A DNA stretch of 64,000 nucleotides. It comes from Bradyrhizobium algeriense. GTDB lineage: Bacteria; Pseudomonadota; Alphaproteobacteria; Rhizobiales; Xanthobacteraceae. Under the pieces are notes generated by a model, which was given only the letters and a program-made list of their open reading frames with translations, was not told the DNA's origin and made no database searches. The DNA lies in contig NZ_JAZHRV010000001.1 of assembly GCF_036924595.1 (NCBI RefSeq), forward strand, positions 4,340,001 to 4,404,000. The letters are read 5' to 3'. How positions within the stretch are numbered: position 1 is the first letter of the stretch; each line of letters begins with the position of its first letter. Made by a program: the position numbers and the translations under genes. Positions 53,323 through 60,895 of the stretch are shown here, in pieces.

Positions 53323-55298
53323 ATCCCGACCCCTACCACCCTGCTGTTGGTGCTTCTCAAATTCCGATACCGCGCCAGCGCCCAGAGCGGAAAGAACTTC
53401 GAGTAGCCATGATAACGCAAATAAAACACCCGCGGAAAGCCTGTAGCCGTGTAACGCGCCTCGTCCCACAGCCCTTTCTCGGTCTGTGTGGCTTTTAGGT
53501 ACTCCACACCCCGCACGATGGCCGGGTTTTCGACCTCTCCGGCCGCCATCAGTCCAAGCAAGGCCCATGCCGTTTGCGAGGAGGTCGACGGCGCGCCCTC
53601 AAATCCCTTGTAATCGAGTCGGTAGCTGACCGCATCTTCCCCCCAGCCACCGTCCTCGTTCTGGATCGAAAGCAGCCAATCGGCCGCCTTGCGAATCATC
53701 GGGTCCTGGTGGCTCATCCCTGCGGCATTGAGCGCACACAGCACCGACCAGGTTCCGTAGACGTAGTTGAGGCCCCAGCGGCCGTACCATGACCCTTCCG
53801 GGAGCTGGGTGCGGCGCAAATAGGCGATCCCGTCCGCGACCGCCTTGCTGGTCTCGGCAGTCTCGCCGAGCTGCGCCAGCATCGAGATGCAGCGCGCGGT
53901 GACGTCCTCGGTCGGCGGATCGAGCAGCGCGCCATGGTCCGAGAACGGGATGTTGTTGAGGTAATATTCGAGGTTGTTGATGTCGAAGGCGGCCCAGCCG
54001 CCATCGCGGCTCTGCAGGCCCTCGATCCACTCGCGGCCGCGCGAGATCGCTTCGTCGTATTCCTTGCTGCCGGACGCCCGCCGCGCCCGATCCATCGCCA
54101 TCACGACCACGGCGGTGTCGTCGAGATCGGGGTAATAGTCGTTGTTGTATTGGAACGCCCAGCCGCCCGGACGGACATCGGGCGCCTTCACCGCCCAGTC
54201 GCCCTTGAGATCAAGCACCTGCCTCGGCTTCAGCCAATCCAGGCCCTGTTCCATCATCCTGATCGTATCTTCGCCGCCGGCCTCCGCCAGCGCGTGGCAG
54301 GTCAGCGCGGTGTCCCACACCGGCGAGACGCAGGGCTGGCAATAGGCTTCGTGCTCACCGATCACGAGCAGCTTGTCGATGCCCTTGCGGGTGACCGCGC
54401 GCGGCGGATAGTCCGGTCCCTTGCCGAGCGCGTCATACATCATGACGATGTTGGCCATCGGCGGATAGATCGCGCCCATGCCGTCTTCACCGTTAAGCCG
54501 CTCTTCGGTGAACGCGAGCGCCGCATCGATCGCACGCTGGCGCAGCTTCTTCGGAAACAGTGGTTCGACGACGCGCAGGATCTTGTCGAGCGTGCTGAAC
54601 AGCGTGAACCAGCCCCAGCTTTGATGCGGCGCCTTCGGCGTCATTCCGACCGACTTGGGATCCTGCAGGAACAACTCGTCGACGCCGACGCCCTTGGGGT
54701 TTTTCGCCAAGGGCTTCAACGCCGCCATCACCATCAGCGGCACGATGGTGGTGCGCGCCCAGTAGGAAATCTTGTTGATATGAAACGGCGACCACATCGG
54801 CAGCAGCATGATCTCGATCGGCAACACCGGCACCGCGCGCCAGCTCAGCACGCCGTAGAAAGCGAGCAGGAACCGCGTGAAGACGTTGACGCGGGCCGCG
54901 CCGCCGTGGCTGCGGATCGCCTCGCGCGCGCGCACCATGTGCGGCGCATCGACGGAATCGCCGATCATCTTCAGCGCGAAATAGGATTTGACGCTCGCGC
55001 TCATGTCGAACGGGCCGTCCTGCACCAAGGGCCAGCCGCCGTGATTGCCTTGCGCGCGGCGCAGGTAGTTCGCGATCTTGGCTTCCAGCGCGCTGTCGAC
55101 GGGCTCAGCGAGATAGTGACGCAGCAGGATATATTCGGAAGGAATGGTGCTGTCGGCTTCCAGCTCGAACACAAAATGTCCGTCGGATTGCCGATAGCCG
55201 AGCAGCGCTTCGGTCGCCGACGAGATGCTCTTCTCCAGCGCGACCGGATCGACGGTCGCGACGGAATCGACTGCAATTTTTTTGTCTACGGAAAGCAT
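53319..55298 (-). CDS. shc: squalene-hopene cyclase (Shc/HpnF)
   Basis: The enzyme that cyclises squalene to hopene and hopanol at the inner membrane. The 659-residue protein has the catalytic DxDD motif at 391-394 (YYPDLDDTAVVV), multiple QW repeats (for example QSRDGGWAAFDINN and QNEDGGWGEDAVSY), and the CQPCVSPVWDTALT stretch near 320-333. Length is typical. ATG 55298 lies 66 bases from hpnE; the stop overlaps the hpnG start. Confidence 0.97.
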   Translation of the reverse strand: MLSVDKKIAVDSVATVDPVALEKSISSATEALLGYRQSDGHFVFELEADSTIPSEYILLRHYLAEPVDSALEAKIANYLRRAQGNHGGWPLVQDGPFDMSASVKSYFALKMIGDSVDAPHMVRAREAIRSHGGAARVNVFTRFLLAFYGVLSWRAVPVLPIEIMLLPMWSPFHINKISYWARTTIVPLMVMAALKPLAKNPKGVGVDELFLQDPKSVGMTPKAPHQSWGWFTLFSTLDKILRVVEPLFPKKLRQRAIDAALAFTEERLNGEDGMGAIYPPMANIVMMYDALGKGPDYPPRAVTRKGIDKLLVIGEHEAYCQPCVSPVWDTALTCHALAEAGGEDTIRMMEQGLDWLKPRQVLDLKGDWAVKAPDVRPGGWAFQYNNDYYPDLDDTAVVVMAMDRARRASGSKEYDEAISRGREWIEGLQSRDGGWAAFDINNLEYYLNNIPFSDHGALLDPPTEDVTARCISMLAQLGETAETSKAVADGIAYLRRTQLPEGSWYGRWGLNYVYGTWSVLCALNAAGMSHQDPMIRKAADWLLSIQNEDGGWGEDAVSYRLDYKGFEGAPSTSSQTAWALLGLMAAGEVENPAIVRGVEYLKATQTEKGLWDEARYTATGFPRVFYLRYHGYSKFFPLWALARYRNLRSTNSRVVGVGM

Positions 55299-55364
55299 TC
55301 GCTAGACATCCCTCTATTCGCGACCGGGTTCTGTGAACCCGGTCACGCAACGTCCGTCGGGCTT

Positions 55365-56618
55365 TTAACGCCTCGCCAGGATCAGATCGGCGGCGCGGTC
55401 GCCCGACCGTATCGATCCTTCGATGGTTGCCGGCAATCCCGTATCAGTCCAGTCGCCGGCGAGAAACAGGTTTTTGAATGATGTCACCGCCCCCGGCCGC
55501 AGCGCGTTCTGCTCCGGTGTGGCCTCGAAAGTCGCGCGACGCTCGCGCACGATCTGCCAGGGCGGCAACGGCAGGTCGCCCTGCAGCCCCGCAGCCTTGG
55601 AGACATCCCGCCAGATCGCCAGCGCGAGTTCTTCGCGCGGCATGTCGACGAGGCGGTCGCCATTGCTGATGGTGACCGACAGCCGTTGCGGAAATGCGAA
55701 CAGCCATTCCACGAGGCCACCGACCACGCCGAGGATGGGCACGGCATCGCGGGGCGGATCGAAGCGAAAATGCGCATTGACGATGGCGCGGAATTTCGAC
55801 GGCGTCTTCAGGCCCGGCAACAGCGCCGCCGCCGGGCGCGGCGGCACCGCGAGCACCACGACGTCGTCGGGGCCGATCGCAATCGCGTCGCTGCCGAATT
55901 TCAACTCGCCGACGGCGTTGCCTGTCATCGCGAATTCGTGCAGCTCATGACCAAACTGGATCGAGGCGCCCTTGTCCTGCAACAGCCTGATCGCCGGCTC
56001 GACCAGCACCGCATTCAAGCCGTCGCGTGCGATCAGCGGCCGGCAGGCCTGCCCGCCCGCCAGCAGCGTTTCCCGCACGATCGCACCGGCCAGCCCCGCC
56101 GAACCCTCGGGCGGATCGACGTTGAGCGCGGCCAACAGCAGCGGCTGCACCAGCCGCTGGTACAGCGTGCCTTTGCAGGGGATCGTGTCGCCGACCAACT
56201 TTCCAGTGCCTGCCCAGATCAACGGCGCCAATGCGAGATAATCGAACAGCTTGGTATCGGGGACGCGGCGCGCCTCGTCGAACACCCATAGCGGCAATTT
56301 GCCGTCGCCGAGGTCGAGCTGCCAGCGCTGGCCGGTCATGATGTCGACAAAGGGAAACTGCGCAAGCTTCGGCCCGACCAGCCCCGCCTCGGTGCCGATC
56401 GATCTGGCGTAGGCCAGCGCATGGCGGTTGCCGGACAACAGCAAATGATTGCCGTTGTCGATGGTGAGATTGGTGGCCGCGTCGAAATAGGACCGGCAGC
56501 GGCCGCCGGCCTGCTGCGTGGCCTCGTGGACATGCACCCGGTAATTGGCGTTAGCGAGCCGTACAGCGGCCGAGAGGCCGGAAACGCCGGCGCCGATGAT
56601 ATGAGCGTTTTTCTGCAT
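55365..56618 (-). CDS. hpnE: hydroxysqualene dehydroxylase HpnE
   Basis: An FAD-dependent enzyme that reduces hydroxysqualene to squalene, the last of three steps HpnD-HpnC-HpnE. 417 residues from ATG 56618 (MQKNAHIIGAGVSGLSAAV), with the FAD motif at 9-14 and GGRCRSYF next to it; the C-terminal LAGDWTDTGLPATIEGSIRS is the second flavin motif. The start overlaps the hpnD stop by one base (TGATG). An upstream frame to 56660 is rejected. Confidence 0.94.
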   Translation of the reverse strand: MQKNAHIIGAGVSGLSAAVRLANANYRVHVHEATQQAGGRCRSYFDAATNLTIDNGNHLLLSGNRHALAYARSIGTEAGLVGPKLAQFPFVDIMTGQRWQLDLGDGKLPLWVFDEARRVPDTKLFDYLALAPLIWAGTGKLVGDTIPCKGTLYQRLVQPLLLAALNVDPPEGSAGLAGAIVRETLLAGGQACRPLIARDGLNAVLVEPAIRLLQDKGASIQFGHELHEFAMTGNAVGELKFGSDAIAIGPDDVVVLAVPPRPAAALLPGLKTPSKFRAIVNAHFRFDPPRDAVPILGVVGGLVEWLFAFPQRLSVTISNGDRLVDMPREELALAIWRDVSKAAGLQGDLPLPPWQIVRERRATFEATPEQNALRPGAVTSFKNLFLAGDWTDTGLPATIEGSIRSGDRAADLILARR

Positions 56619-57457
56619 CAGATGATCGCGTAACGGAGAAGGATGGCGATCTTCGCCCATTTGTGGACACGGACCGGCTCACGCGGCGCGGCAAAGCCGC
56701 GGGCCAGCAACAGGTCCAGGATCGCGCGGTAATATTTCGACATGATCCGCGGCGCGCGCACCACGCGGCGCGAATTGCGTTTCATGATCTCGTCGGCCTT
56801 CTCGAAATGCTTTTTCGCGCGCTCGGCCAGCGGCAGGCATACTTTCGGCAGCGCGCGATCGACGATCACCCGATTGGGGTCGTCGGTGGTGATGCCGGCA
56901 AGCAGCAGGCTTTCGCGTGGCAGATACAGCCGGCCGAGCCCCGCGTCCTCGTCGATGTCGCGCAGGATGTTGGTCAATTGCAGCGCGCGGCCGAGATGAT
57001 GGGCGAGCTGGATTCCGTCATCCTCGGGCAGGCCGAACACCCGCACCGACAGACGCCCGACGGCGCTGGCAACGCGATCGCAATAGAGATCGAGCGTGGC
57101 AAGATCCGGCGCACGAATGTCCTGTGGCACGTCCATCTCCATCCCGTCGACCACAGCGAGAAAATCCTCGCGCTTGAGGCCGAAGGTTTTCACCGAGGCG
57201 GCGTAATCTTGCAGGCGCGGCGGCGGATGACTGTGATATAGCGCATCGATGTCCTCGCGCCATTGCTGCAGCGCTGCCAGCCGCTCGGGCCGCGGCCCAT
57301 CGGAATCGGCGATGTCGTCGACCTGCCGACAGAAGCTGTAGATCTGGAACATCGCCTCGCGCTGGTCGCGCGGCAGGATGCGCATCGCGGCATAGAACGA
57401 ACTGCCCGACGCAGTGGTGCCGTAATCTGCGTTAGCCGCCGCCGTCTGCAACGTCAT
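56618..57457 (-). CDS. hpnD: presqualene diphosphate synthase HpnD
   Basis: A trans-isoprenyl diphosphate synthase-fold enzyme that joins two farnesyl diphosphates to presqualene diphosphate. 279 residues. The two aspartate-rich motifs are DDIAD (47-51) and DIDED (167-171, in NILRDIDEDAGLGRLYLP). ATG 57457 overlaps the hpnC stop as ATGA. Together with HpnC and HpnE it replaces the single eukaryotic squalene synthase. Confidence 0.95.
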   Translation of the reverse strand: MTLQTAAANADYGTTASGSSFYAAMRILPRDQREAMFQIYSFCRQVDDIADSDGPRPERLAALQQWREDIDALYHSHPPPRLQDYAASVKTFGLKREDFLAVVDGMEMDVPQDIRAPDLATLDLYCDRVASAVGRLSVRVFGLPEDDGIQLAHHLGRALQLTNILRDIDEDAGLGRLYLPRESLLLAGITTDDPNRVIVDRALPKVCLPLAERAKKHFEKADEIMKRNSRRVVRAPRIMSKYYRAILDLLLARGFAAPREPVRVHKWAKIAILLRYAII

Positions 57458-58332
57458 GCGCCGGCCACCGGTTTTGTCTGGGGGCGACGCCCCGCGGCGC
57501 GCCTGATCATTTCGCTCGTGATGGCGCCGATGCTCTGCACGAGCAATTCGGGCTTGCTCAAATGCACGCGCTCGCTGAGCGGGTCGCGCACCTTCAGCAT
57601 GCCGACGATCCTGTCGGCAAAGGCCTGGATCACGGCAATTTCGAGCCCGAGCCGGAAATCCTTCACCTCGGCGCTGAGCGACCTGCTTTCATTGAGCAGG
57701 GCTTCGGTCCGCACCGCGAGCGCATGGAGGCATTGCAGCAGCGCCGGCTGCGACTTCGCCTCGCCCAGCATCTCAACGGTGGCGCCGCTTGCGGCCAGCG
57801 CATCGCGCGGCAGGTAGACGCGGTTGAGATTTTTGTAGTCCTTGGCGCAGTCCTGCAGATGGTTATTGATCTGCAACCCTGCGCACAGCGCGTCCGACGC
57901 GGCCCAGGTCGAGGTGCTCTCGCCATGAACGTCGAGCATGAAGCGCCCTACCGGCATCGCGGAATAGCGGCAATAGTGAATGACGTCGTCCCAGTTCTCG
58001 TAGCGCAACTTGGTGACGTCCATCCGGAACGCGACCAGCACGTCGAGCGCGTGGCGCGGCGCCATTGCACGCTCTGCAAAAGCGCGGCGCAGGCTGACCG
58101 CCTCCGGTTGCGTGTCGCCCTTGCCCAGCAACTCGGCTTCGAGCAGGTCGAGATAGCGCAGCTTGTCGTCGGCGCCGAGCGTCGCGTGATCGGCGATGTC
58201 GTCGGCCGTCCTGACGAAATTGTAGAATGCGAGGATCAGCGCCCGGTGACGCGGATGAATGATCCACGACGCGACCGGAAAATTCTCGTCGCGGTGGGTC
58301 TTTCCGGATCTCAGGTCGCTCGCGCTGGTCAT
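57454..58332 (-). CDS. hpnC: hydroxysqualene synthase HpnC
   Basis: A squalene/phytoene synthase-fold enzyme that converts presqualene diphosphate to hydroxysqualene. 292 residues. Aspartate motifs are TADDIAD (43-48) and the LQDCAKDY segment (159-166). First gene of the operon; the control region upstream contains two inverted repeats. Confidence 0.94.
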   Translation of the reverse strand: MTSASDLRSGKTHRDENFPVASWIIHPRHRALILAFYNFVRTADDIADHATLGADDKLRYLDLLEAELLGKGDTQPEAVSLRRAFAERAMAPRHALDVLVAFRMDVTKLRYENWDDVIHYCRYSAMPVGRFMLDVHGESTSTWAASDALCAGLQINNHLQDCAKDYKNLNRVYLPRDALAASGATVEMLGEAKSQPALLQCLHALAVRTEALLNESRSLSAEVKDFRLGLEIAVIQAFADRIVGMLKVRDPLSERVHLSKPELLVQSIGAITSEMIRRAAGRRPQTKPVAGA

Positions 58333-58362
58333 TAAGAACTGGCTACATCAATCGGAATTGGC

Positions 58363-58389
58363 GGCATGCGCCGATGCTCGGCGCATGCC
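58363..58389. promoter_or_regulatory. perfect 12-base hairpin in the hpnC leader
   Basis: GGCATGCGCCGA / TCGGCGCATGCC with loop TGC, 31-57 bases upstream of the hpnC ATG. No T-run follows on the minus strand, so an operator or a leader-RNA structure fits better than a terminator. Confidence 0.6.
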
Positions 58390-58403
58390 GGGAGATCGCG
58401 AGC

Positions 58404-58445
58404 CCCATATAGGGGAATACGTCGCCAAAACCAATGCTATATGGG
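58404..58445. promoter_or_regulatory. CCCATATAG / CTATATGGG inverted repeat upstream of hpnC
   Basis: Perfect nine-base arms at 58404-58412 and 58437-58445, separated by 24 bases, 72-113 bases upstream of hpnC. The spacing would put the arms near a promoter; a regulator site is plausible. Confidence 0.5.
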
Positions 58446-58523
58446 CTGATTAACCCCGCCCGTGACGCGCGTCATAGAGCCGAAAATGCCGTTTCCGCGA
58501 GGGTTAACGGACGCAGCGCGTTT

Positions 58524-58763
58524 TTATTGGCCGTTGTTCTTGAGAACCTGGTTGCAGGCCGCGCTGATCTTGGAGCGATTTTCCTTGAGGCACGCCAGGA
58601 CGGTGAAATCGCCCTGATCGATGACCGGACGGCAGAACTTCTGCACGTCACGGGTACAGGCCTTCTGCTCCTCCGCCGTTCCGCTGCGCTGTTGCTGCGC
58701 GAATGCCGCATGCGATGAGACCGAGATCGACAACAAGGTGAGGGCCAAGAGAGATTTACGCAT
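58524..58763 (-). CDS. small exported cysteine-rich repeat protein
   Basis: A 79-residue protein with a signal peptide ending AAFAQ. The mature part has the pattern of the Cys-rich (GLG1-type) repeat: KACTRDVQKFC, then QGDFTVLACLKENRSKISAAC. AAGGAA six bases before the ATG supports the start. Function unknown; periplasmic location is expected. Confidence 0.8.
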   Translation of the reverse strand: MRKSLLALTLLSISVSSHAAFAQQQRSGTAEEQKACTRDVQKFCRPVIDQGDFTVLACLKENRSKISAACNQVLKNNGQ

Positions 58764-59202
58764 CGTATTCCTTCATTTCGGCAGCAAGAAACCCTGTTCC
58801 CCGATTTGCGCTTTCGGCATCGCCGGAACGGATTTTGTTTGGATGGCAGTGCCGCGTAACGCAGCAACGAGCAGATGACAAGCATGGTAAATGCGGACAA
58901 ATTTACGGCGACCTTGACGGCGACCTAAGCACCTTTAGTAACCGACTGATATCTAAAGTGTATTTCCGCCACACTTTCCCGGCAATTGGTTGTTGCAGAC
59001 AATGCGGTGCAAAGCTAGATGCTGCGCTGACGAAGTCGGTGTGAATGTTTCGATTCCACTCGGCCGATTGCGCACTTTTTCGTGCCGAAAGCGCCGGAAA
59101 CAACGCTCCGTCATTTGAACCTAAGATACTGCGGGAACACTAAATCTTCGATGCGGCGAGACGTATCTTTGCAAAGAACGTCTATTTGATGGGAAAACTA
59201 CG
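58764..59202. other. intergenic region, no gene seen
   Basis: About 440 bases between divergent small exported-protein genes; moderately AT-rich in the middle (58880-59000). Short frames lack ribosome binding sites. No repeat found. Confidence 0.4.
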
Positions 59203-59706
59203 ATGAAACTGTTTGGTTCCAGCTTGTTCGGTCAGGCTCTCGCAGCTGCTGGCGTCGGCGCCGCGCTCATGTTGTCGGTCACCGCAAGCCATGCCCAGGC
59301 GGGAGGCCCGTTTGCCGGTTTTGACGGAAACTGGAGCGGCACGGGCACCGTCGCGCTGTCCAACGGCACCACCGAGAACATCCGCTGCAAGGCCGACTAC
59401 AAGGTCAACGCCAGCGGGCTTGGCCTGAAGCAGAATCTGCACTGCGCCAGCGACAGCTACAAGTTCGACCTGTCGAGCGACGTCACCAGCCAGGGTGAGC
59501 GCATCTCGGGCAATTGGAGCGAGAAGAGCCGCAATATCTTCGGCAATCTGCAGGGCACCGCAGGCGGCGGCCAGATCGAGGTATTCGTCGAGGCTTCCGG
59601 ATTTGCAGCCAACCTGAATTTGAAGACCACCGGCAACAAGCAGTCCGTGCAGATTGACTCCAAGGGCGAAATCCGCGGCGTCAAGATCACGATGACGAGG
59701 ACCTGA
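59203..59706 (+). CDS. exported protein of unknown function (167 aa)
   Basis: A 167-residue protein with a signal peptide (ALAAAGVGAALMLSVTASHA, cleaved near AQAGG). The mature domain is beta-rich (FDGNWSGTGTVALSNGTTE, ERISGNWSEKSRN, NLNLKTTGNKQSV), the pattern of a small beta-barrel, possibly lipid-binding. No family named. Followed by a terminator. Lies between the hopanoid operon and the RND/unknown pair. Confidence 0.8.
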   Translation: MKLFGSSLFGQALAAAGVGAALMLSVTASHAQAGGPFAGFDGNWSGTGTVALSNGTTENIRCKADYKVNASGLGLKQNLHCASDSYKFDLSSDVTSQGERISGNWSEKSRNIFGNLQGTAGGGQIEVFVEASGFAANLNLKTTGNKQSVQIDSKGEIRGVKITMTRT

Positions 59707-59731
59707 CGCGGCCCTTTGAAACAGTGTGAAT

Positions 59732-59762
59732 GGTAGCGCCGCGGCGCTGCCTTTTCATTTTG
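59732..59762 (+). terminator. terminator after the exported protein gene
   Basis: Stem GGTAGCGCC / GGCGCTGCC (one G-T pair) with a short GC-centred loop, followed by TTTTCATTTTG, 25 bases after the stop. Confidence 0.7.
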
Positions 59763-59763
59763 A

Positions 59764-60822
59764 TCAGCCGAATTTCCAGCTCCAGTGCGCATCGCCACGG
59801 TCGCGGCGTTCCGTCACTTCGACGCGCATGAAGCGGTCATGCGCGAGCGCTGCTCCCACCCATAATTCGTTCCAGGCATCGAACACGCGAGGCGACAGCG
59901 CCTCACGTTCCGCCATCAGGCGCCACGACGTCTGGCGCACGCTGGCGCCCAAGCCTTCCACCTGGAATTCCGCGTCGTCGTCCTGCCCGCGGGCAAGCCG
60001 GGCAAAGGCCTTGGCGAAACCCGCCGCGCCGGAATCCACGCCGCCCAACAGCCGAGCTACCTCGTCGAAGGTGTGCATCCCGACGAGCCGCGCCGCGGCG
60101 CCGGCGAGGTGGCCGCCCTCTTCCGGGCCGAGCACCCGGATCGTCTCCGGCACGATCGATGTAACGTACTCCATCGCATAATTGCGAAGCACCTTCTGCA
60201 GCCGGTCCTCCGGCCATGTGTTTCCGGGCAGGCGCGGCGCGAGATCGGCCCGGAACGGCGGACAGCGCTCGCCGGGCGAAAACTGCAGCCGCTCCTCGGG
60301 CGCGAGATCGCGGTCCCACTCCTTGTAGTAACCCTCCAGCCCCGGCTGGCCGTCGACGGTCTGCCCCGTGCAGACGAAGCCGAGCCTGGGATTGCCGAGC
60401 ACGACGCCGTTATTGGCGTGCCATCCGCGCAGCATCGCCCGCGAGACTTCGGAAGGGATGCCGCAGATCGCGGTTCCGGACCAGATCCAGCGCGGCGGCG
60501 GATAGCGCACCCAGGCCTTGGTGTCGCTCTCGTAGACATACTCGACCTTCACGCCGCCGACCTGGTTCGACAGATAATGATATTGGGCGCACGCCACCGC
60601 ATGTGGAAGCTGGTCGAGGCCGAGCTTCTTCAATCCGGGAAGGAAGCGCGCCAGTTGCTGCCGCCGAAAGGTTCGAAACACCACCTCGGCCGCGCGCGGT
60701 GCACCCGCCCGCGAGGCCAGCATCAGGATCAGCCCGGTGAGATAGGAATGATAGATGTGTTCGACCGCGCGGTAGGCGGCGGCATCGGCCGCAGGGCGCG
60801 CGGCTAATCCTGCAGACGTCAT
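59764..60822 (-). CDS. hypothetical protein (352 aa) next to an RND transporter gene
   Basis: A 352-residue soluble protein without signal peptide; I do not recognise the family. Distinctive stretches are PHAVACAQYHYLSNQVGG, VRYPPPRWIWSGTAICGI and LGFVCTGQTVDGQPGLEGYY, suggesting a conserved enzyme-like domain with several Cys and His. AGAGG six bases before the ATG supports the start. It follows the RND gene by 73-odd bases and is likely cotranscribed. Confidence 0.75.
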   Translation of the reverse strand: MTSAGLAARPAADAAAYRAVEHIYHSYLTGLILMLASRAGAPRAAEVVFRTFRRQQLARFLPGLKKLGLDQLPHAVACAQYHYLSNQVGGVKVEYVYESDTKAWVRYPPPRWIWSGTAICGIPSEVSRAMLRGWHANNGVVLGNPRLGFVCTGQTVDGQPGLEGYYKEWDRDLAPEERLQFSPGERCPPFRADLAPRLPGNTWPEDRLQKVLRNYAMEYVTSIVPETIRVLGPEEGGHLAGAAARLVGMHTFDEVARLLGGVDSGAAGFAKAFARLARGQDDDAEFQVEGLGASVRQTSWRLMAEREALSPRVFDAWNELWVGAALAHDRFMRVEVTERRDRGDAHWSWKFG

Positions 60823-60895
60823 TCCTCACCTCTCTGCGGCAGCCGTTAGCCGGCAGCCTTTTGTCATTCAGCAGCGGCTGTTGTTCGGCAAGCCG

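Noticed and set aside
53934..55481. 515-codon plus-strand open frame
   Set aside because: Antisense to shc and the shc-hpnE gap; shadow composition, no recognisable domain.
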